Shown: piece by piece, positions 57,367 through 64,000 of the stretch | Numbering within the stretch: the first letter of the stretch is position 1 | Layout of the letters: each line of letters starts with the position of its first letter | NCBI GenBank assembly: GCA_002633005.1 | Contig: NMRA01000135.1 | Coordinates: forward strand, 741,681 to 805,680 | Source of the DNA: Phoronis australis | Taxonomy: Eukaryota > Phoronida > Phoronidae | Direction of reading: 5' to 3' | DNA: 64,000 nt | Position numbers and translations under genes: made by a program | Notes under the pieces: model-generated | Told to the model about the DNA's origin: nothing | The model's input: the letters and a program-made list of their open reading frames with translations, nothing else | Databases searched by the model: none

Positions 57367-59737
57367 GGGACTCGCCACTTTGTAAGTGTATTTCCAAATT
57401 TTACAAATAACGAACAAACTGTTTCCATTCTCGGGCGAGTGTTGCCAGGCCCTCTACTCCGGCCCAGATCGAGTGCTACGACACGAAGTCTTATGCATTG
57501 TGGAACAGGACTGCTAATTATATGACAGTTCTGTCTCAGTTTTCAATTTCTATATATTATATAGTCTGCCACTTAGCCGCCGATTCCTCGGTAACTACAA
57601 TATAAAACGTTGTTGTTATTTAACTATTTTCCGGAGATGTTACAAGTTTAATGCAAAGTTACCGTTGTTTTCATCTTTGTTATCGCTTTTTAAGTACCAA
57701 ACGTTACGTTTAAAATTGTTTCTTTCACTAGAGAAAACTTGCAACCTAACGCCCAAGTACATACATACAGGATGTGATCCGCCACGTGGACAGTCACAGT
57801 GAAGTATTTAAAAAATCTGCGGAAAATATGAAAGAATCTTAGGAATTCGAAGCGTATGTGTAGAAATACTCGGTTTCAGTCGATACGCGGAATAATGTCT
57901 CGTGGGATATTACTTCACGTACGCCAATCGAGGTACGTTTTGTGTACGTATTCTGCGGTAAGTTTTTAAAACTCCTTCGGTAAACATGCCCAATAGGCGA
58001 ACAACCACGTGCGTGAAATGTTCTGCAATGCAATAATATTTATTCGCGATATTTCTACTTCCCTTTAAAGTCTCAGAGTTATGCCCTTTTAAAATAACAA
58101 TCTTATTAAAGTTTTGTTATTTGAATTATTTTTAAAGTTTTAATTGTTTCATAAACCTAAACGTTCCTTGCGAGTAGAGGACACTCAGGTATCATTCAGT
58201 AGCACGTATACATGTACATGTACAATAAAAACATATCTGGCCGATTTAACCGGTGTGTTATTCATACTGTATGAATACAGAACAGTATCGTAAACAAAAG
58301 TCAGCGACAGTAGAAATTTGCATTCCGAAAAGGCGCAACCACAATTTTCTGGGATTCACATTTCTTGAATATGAATTAAGCACCGATTTGTCTGTACAAA
58401 ATTTACACTTCCTCCATCAATCATGCCAGTTTGTTTGCGTAAAGCGCTACCTGTTGAGAATTCGACCAGCTAATCAGAAATGCCAGTGTAAAAAATTTCC
58501 TGAGGAAAATTAAATGATACCTGCGTGTTCTCTACCCCTAAACGGACACGCAAGGAACTAGCGAGCTGTAGAATCAGTGTGTGTTTGGAAAACGAACTTT
58601 TTGTGGAGTTCCTAACTCTCGAAGTGTACACTTTTGAAGGACATTCTTTGTTAGAAAAGCCACCATTTTGTCGGAAAAGTGGTCGTAAACACGCCACCTT
58701 CTGAGCTGCAATATTGCTCTTCTTTGGGAGTAACCTCCGGGGAGCGGTAACTTATACAGGCAGCGAATACGGGTTATACCGCTAAAATCTGTGGACGTTT
58801 GAGATTTCTTACAAAACAATATGGCTTTGTAAAAGGTAAATTTCCACATAAAAATTCAAATAGCTTTCATATTTTATTGAAGTTAGATTTGAAAATCAGT
58901 CAAACCCTCATAATTCAATCGCGTTCATCCACTTTCTGTTCCTGTTCCAAATAAAATAATTGCTATTTATGACAACTAACCGACTGGTTTGAAGGCAAGT
59001 CAAGAAAACTTGAACTACCGTCAAGATAACAGAAACAGTCCACCACTAGTTTGCAGGTTAATTTTTTTATTTTTCGATGCCGGCAATTGCCGCCTTCCGT
59101 ACGTGCATTTTCTACGGATGCTCTTATTGATAGTATTCTGACAATTACAGGTGCCTTTAGGCTATGGTTAGTTCAATTTTTGCTCGATCGCTTTAAATGA
59201 TGATGTATGATTAAACTTTTTCGTTTCGTCAAGTGCGAGTGTATTCAGGCAAAAAGTTCTTATCGCCGTTGGATTGTTGTTCAAGGAACTAAAGAAAAAA
59301 TATGCAAGGACAAAATACGTGACAATGCAAGACAAGCTTTTCACTACATGTACAAAGAAATTTGGAGCCTGCATAAAATCCTAAATCTGCCTGGCACAAG
59401 GCGGCGTGTAAAAAGCAAGAAGCTGGACTGGATACAAAGACACGTTCCTAAGTCAAAACACGAGTCACAAGACACATGTTCACTAGTCACGAACATGTCA
59501 AAATTGAGATTTATGATTAATTTCTGATTTTCATTACGTGTATTTGGCAAGATCTATATTGTCAACGCATCGTTAAATTGTATCTAAAAATATTTACTGA
59601 GTAATAAAATTTGATGACCGTGTCTGATGTCTCAGGTGCGTATATCTAAAATTAATTGAAATTTATTACTCATTCGTGTCGCCTCAATGTGTAATAAGGA
59701 TAAGTTTTCATTTTATTCCCATCAACAACAGCGGCAC

Positions 59738-59812
59738 TGAGCATCGTGCGCGTGCGTGTGAGAGTGGCGCGCGCGCATGTGTATGTCAATGTATCCGCGC
59801 GCTTCCAAGCGT
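59738..59812. other. Alternating purine-pyrimidine, CpG-rich patch
   Basis: GCGCGTGCGTGTGAGAGTGG, CGCGCGCGCATGTGTATG. Unusual for this AT-rich window; potential Z-DNA-prone sequence. Confidence 0.5.
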
Positions 59813-60539
59813 TCACGTCGTGTGCGTAAGGTCAGGATAAATTTGGAGTGCGCCCCGCGGCGTCATTGGGGCAAAAATACAATTCATTCACGCACAGTGA
59901 TTGCTTAGCTCGGGTCAATGGGCTTATTAAAATTGGAAGCGAAAAATTACAAAACCTCACCTAAAGGTTCTCTAAACTGGTCCATAAAATTGAGGTCGTG
60001 TGACTGCGCACATGTCGGTTTGACCTTTTTGAATAAAAATAAGATAGGAATAAATAAACCCGATGCCCTCTTGTTGTGCTCTGGCCTGCATAGTAAATAA
60101 GTACGCCCCGTGAGCACAGTTGTACGAAAATAACATAATTCAGAGCAGTCAATTTTTAATGGCATATTAGTTTCGCAATAAAATGATGCGGAATGCATTT
60201 AAGTCACGTGGCGTACGAGGAAACAATTAACGAGGAACACCTTACATATTAGATTCGTTGCTGCTGTAAACAAGATGTCAGTTTTATTATCCAGCAACAC
60301 AGAAAATGTAAAAAAATAACGAAGCCCTTATGCCGATTGTCATTGTGTACAGGTATATTTCGGAGAAAATAGAGGTTTTATATCTCAGTTTCCTTTGCTT
60401 CAGCGAGCCTCAGTCTCGATTCATTGCTCTTCTGGCAAGGTTGGAAGCTGTTTTAAGAGTCGCCAACCCTGCCAGCGTTTCATAGCGAAGTCCTCCTTGA
60501 TCAATAAACAGGCCTAACCAAAAAGCACTGACCAGAGCG

Positions 60540-62070
60540 TCAAATACAAAATGAGGAAAACTGTTTTAAAAATCTTTGCGGAATTTTGTTTAAACTTAAA
60601 ATGAAACAGAACTTAGAACAATTTTCTAACATAGTTTGTCAGTTTTAAAGACTAAGCTTGCAAGCGAAGACAGTTGGACTTGAGAAACCAAAAATTTTTT
60701 ATCTGGGTCATTAAATGATTTTCCATGGCAAAATTAAAGCGACTGCAAACTCCCTTCTCGTCAAAGAAGCGAACTTTTGATTTGGATAATTTTCCGGAAT
60801 GAAATTGGTTTCAATTTCTTCATTAATCGGATGGGAAACGATTTCTGGATTTGCAAAAAATTAACTTCGTTATTCTCCCAAACCATGCTCGGGGTATTAA
60901 ATGACCCGCCGTGACAAATCAACCTATAGAGCCTCGTCTCAAGCTATAACGAGGTGTCCGTACTTTCGGAGGACAGAAACCAACTTTGATTCTGCTAGGG
61001 GACAACTTGACACCAACAGCACAACGGTAACGGGTCTGAATCAAATTTCTGACATGGTTATTGCAGCATTAACTTTCCAGACCGTTATCTCTGTTCAAGA
61101 ATTACAAGTTATGTAATTGGATGGACTATGAAAATTAACATCACACAACTCGATGGTTAGACAGTGCAGCAAGAGTTTCAATCATACTAAATCGCCACGA
61201 TCGAAAACAACACACTCTACACAGGACTATGTCTGGCGTCTCCGCAAGTGTTTGAGAAAAACATGCAACATAAAAACAAAATTATATATAATTATTATAT
61301 ATATATTTATTTTCCAACAGTTATTTTCGTTGTAGAAAGAACTAGACTACGGAAGTAAGAATAAGATATCACATACTTACAAATAAACATGTTGTCACTT
61401 TCTGATATTTTCATGACTCATCAATACCTCGTGTGCAGTGAGTTGTTAAAACAACAACACATTAATCACATAATGGGGTTGAAATGTGAAAAAGCATTGA
61501 ACTGCACTTTAACCACACGAGGTAAATGTGTGCAGATTTTTTCCTGAAACCAAAATGAAAAGAGAAAATTGAACTAAACTACTGCACCAATATGTTACCA
61601 GCAGTATTATGTTTCATGATGGACCTTTTTTAAGAGCCATATATGGCGTGTGAGAGTTTCTGCCACATATGTAATGGTGCATAGGTAAGGTGACAGTGTC
61701 CCCCAAATACATCTACGCACGCGAATAAACAATTTATTGGAAAATGTCACAGTTTATAAGCAATGGGTGACTGACCTAAACTGGGGGATGTAAATTGCGC
61801 TATAGCTGAAAACTATTGGGTGCCACGTCGGTGACATATTGGAATGACGGCAGTTGTGCCAGTTCACCTTGTGAACAGGAATAAAAATTAATCCTGACAA
61901 ATTCGTCACCCCCAAAATCTGTCTTTATTGGAAAGAATTGTTCCCTTAGGGTGTGCACACATTGAAGAATCGACAAGAGTTGCTGACAACCGTCAGTGAG
62001 AGTTGCTATGAATGTTTTTGATAAGTTTAATTTTAGAGAGGTGAAAATCACCCCTGTAAATGTTACTGCA
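60540..62070 (-). repeat. Inverted third copy of part of the tandem segment (16165-17640)
   Basis: The reverse complement of 61770-62070 matches 16165-16440 (GCAACTCTTGTCGATTCTTC; AGGATTAATTTTTATTCCTG; CAACTGCCGTCATTCCAATA). 61430-61460 matches 16730-16780 (GATTAATGTGTTGTTGTTTT), 61570-61720 matches 16500-16620, and 60540-61120 matches 16929-17560. It lies just outside the right arm, as 16-18 kb lies outside the left arm, so it extends the inverted duplication. Confidence 0.8.
61285..61312. repeat. AT microsatellite
   Basis: ATTATATATAATTATTATAT, ATATATATTT. Confidence 0.85.
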
Positions 62071-62345
62071 ATTCAAAGTAGTTGAGTCTACGCTCGTAAA
62101 CAGGAATAGGAAGTGAAATCGCCTAAGCGTAGCCAACAGCAGATACCTAATAGCTTGGTGGCCATCCTTACGTCAGTCTATAGATGGAGTTGTGAACACT
62201 CGTGTGTTATTTGATGAGATAAGTCATGAGTCTACCAAATAATCATAATAAAATAACAGCAAAAGTAAAAAACTATTAACCACACCTTGTGAGAGCGACA
62301 AAATGTGCAGAGCGCATCAATCACACACATTTTCCCATACGAAAA
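62071..62345. other. Intergenic stretch, nothing recognised
   Basis: No ORF, repeat or RNA recognised. Confidence 0.35.
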
Positions 62346-62349
62346 TATT

Positions 62350-62500
62350 CAATAGGATCCTATAGGAATTCCTATAGGAATCCTATAAGATTTCCTATAG
62401 GAATCCTATAGGATTTCCTACAAAAATCCTAAAGGAAATCGTATAGGAATTCTATAGGATTTCCTATAGGAATCCAATAAAAAATCCTATTGGAATTTTT
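62350..62500. repeat. Palindromic TCCTATAGGAAT satellite
   Basis: About ten imperfect copies of the self-complementary decamer TCCTATAGGA, alternating with AAT/TTT spacers at about 11-12 bp. Confidence 0.9.
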
Positions 62501-62984
62501 CGTAAGGGATCGCCCGGGTGACAATACACACGATCGAACGGCACATATTGTCCAACTCGGCATACATCATCGCTCGGGCGACAATGCGAGCTGAGAGCGA
62601 CAATATGTGTTTCAACTGCCTCGGGTTCAGACCAGATACGTACATACCTTCAGGCACCAATAAAGATGGGAGGCCGCCTAACGCTACGTTCGAACTGAAT
62701 ACATAATGTGGCATTTCGCTAACCATGCATATTGAGGACTGGATACCTATCAGAACAAGAGTGTCTGCCATACTGTAAAATCTTTCATATTTTTGGTTGG
62801 TGGTAACCCGCATATATGAATATAGTAAGTAACCAAGATACTGACTTGGACAGTTATCATATTTTTTATGTCAAAATAATTTTTCCTTAGGATTCCAACA
62901 ATTTCACAGGTTCAAAAACAACATTATACAATGTCAAATCTACACAAGAAATGAACACTACAGTTCTGGCACTATGAGTAGTGT

Positions 62985-63850
62985 TGGAGGTATTGGTGGT
63001 GCTGGATGTGGTGACAGTAATGACGATGATAGCGGTGGTGACGGTAGTACATTGTAAGGGTTAAGATGGACTTGATAATGGCACTGATGATGATGAAGAT
63101 AGTAGTAGAGTGGTGCCGATGATGGTTGTAATGATGATGTTGTGATGATAGTGATGGTTATCATGACAGGGATGATAGTGATGGTGGCGATGATGGTGGT
63201 AATGATGGTGATGATGATGGTGGTGGTGATGGTAACGATAGTGAAGGTTGTGGTAGTGATGATGGTAATGATGATGATAGTGATGGTAATGATGTGATGA
63301 TAATGATGGTTATGGTAGTGTTGTGGTAGTGAACACAGGGATGATGTAGGTGGTGATGAAGTGATGACGTTGTGATGGTACGTGTAACGGTGAAAAAGAT
63401 GATGGTGGTGGTGGTGAAGGTGGTGATGGTTATGATGATGGTGGTGGTGGTGGCTGTAGTGGTGGNNNNNNNNNNNNNNNNNNNNNNNNNNNNNNNNNTG
63501 GTGGTGATGATGGTGATGATGATGACGATGGCGGTGATATTGGCAAGGATAATGATAATCATTGTGGTAAATATAATGGTGGTGGTGGCAGAGATGGGTG
63601 TGGTGGTGATGGTAATGGTGGTGGCGATGGTAATGGTGGTGGTGGTGATGGTAGAAATGCTGATAACTGTGGTGGTGATATCGGTAGTGATAATAGTGGT
63701 GGTGATAGCAGTAATTACAATGGTGGTTGTGATGGAGATGGAAGAGGTATTGGTGGCAATGGTGTTGGTAGTGGTGGGGCACACTTGACCGCAATGGTAG
63801 CAACAGTTGTGATGGTGGTGGAAATGGTGATAGAGTTAATAGTGGCTGCA
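62985..63850. repeat. GRTGRT trinucleotide-rich low-complexity block
   Basis: Long imperfect (GGT/GAT/AAT)n array interrupted by the N gap. The long His/Tyr-, Thr/Ile- and Val/Met-rich ORFs on both strands follow from the triplet periodicity and are not genes. Confidence 0.95.
63466..63498. other. Assembly gap (33 Ns)
   Basis: Run of N inside the triplet repeat; the repeat on both sides is the same type. Confidence 0.95.
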
Positions 63851-64000
63851 GCTGGAATATTACAAACAAAACAGACAAAAGTAAAGACTGGTAACATGGT
63901 AGCCATCCTATAACGCTACTCTCCTCTATCTCATTCTATGTCCAACATCAAGCCTAGTGCTTTCCACTCAGTTTCATGGAAGTCTTTGTCTGCGAGTGAT

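Larger units (their letters stand above)
53175..59700 (-). repeat. Right arm of the large inverted duplication
   Basis: Reverse-complement counterpart of 24900-31565; see that entry for anchors. The arms are about 21.6 kb apart. This arm lacks the TTAA MITE and has its own THAP-like ORF at 57142. Confidence 0.85.

Noticed and set aside
62958-63878. 306-codon His/Tyr-rich ORF on the minus strand and other long ORFs nearby
   Set aside because: It spans an N gap and is generated by a GRT-triplet repeat that stays open in several frames on both strands.
1-64000. CRISPR arrays, operons or bacterial systems
   Set aside because: Introns, poly(A) signals, LINE and Kolobok/THAP elements show metazoan DNA; tandem repeats lack repeat-spacer structure.

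Overview
Metazoan genomic DNA: AT-rich, low gene density, introns with GT-AG borders, AATAAA signals, abundant decayed transposons and minisatellites, and assembly gaps (140 Ns at 52290, 33 Ns at 63466, two single-N joins). THAP/Kolobok elements, a P2X7-type ballast domain, a PAN-fibrinogen secreted protein, an NaGLT1-like transporter and frequent TAGGCCTA words suggest an invertebrate deuterostome (hemichordate, cephalochordate or echinoderm). This is inference; the species cannot be fixed from the sequence alone.

Layout. 1-2.7 kb: a minisatellite, then the last coding exon of an endonuclease/exonuclease/phosphatase-family gene with a repeat-bearing 3'UTR. 4.7-5.4 kb: a duplicated contig end. 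6.77-8.21 kb: an intact single-exon MFS transporter gene. 11.1 kb: a decayed THAP gene. 14.8-24.8 kb: a 2.6-kb segment present twice in tandem, with two inverted Kolobok-like transposons (THAP ORF plus P2X7-ballast ORF) at the TTAA between the copies, and a 5'-truncated non-LTR retrotransposon in the second copy. 24.9-31.6 kb and 53.2-59.7 kb: arms of a large, diverged inverted duplication. Each arm carries a two-exon gene for a secreted precursor: signal peptide, acidic pro-region, Lys-Arg site, and a strongly cationic C-terminal peptide shaped like a beta-hairpin antimicrobial peptide. 33-35 kb: a MITE-bearing 1-kb segment duplicated across a single N. 38.0-42.2 kb: a secreted PAN/apple plus fibrinogen-domain gene with a 25-nt microexon and one coding frameshift. 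45-49 kb: several inverted-repeat elements and a 355-bp tandem array. 49.9 kb: an RNase H remnant. 60.5-62.1 kb: an inverted third copy of part of the 16-17.6 kb segment, extending the inverted duplication. 62.3-63.9 kb: low-complexity satellites.

The most notable items are the duplicated hairpin-peptide precursor genes, whose two exons can be joined unambiguously because splice sites, frame and poly(A) signal are conserved in both arms, and the TTAA-flanked transposon that carries a P2X7-type ballast domain.
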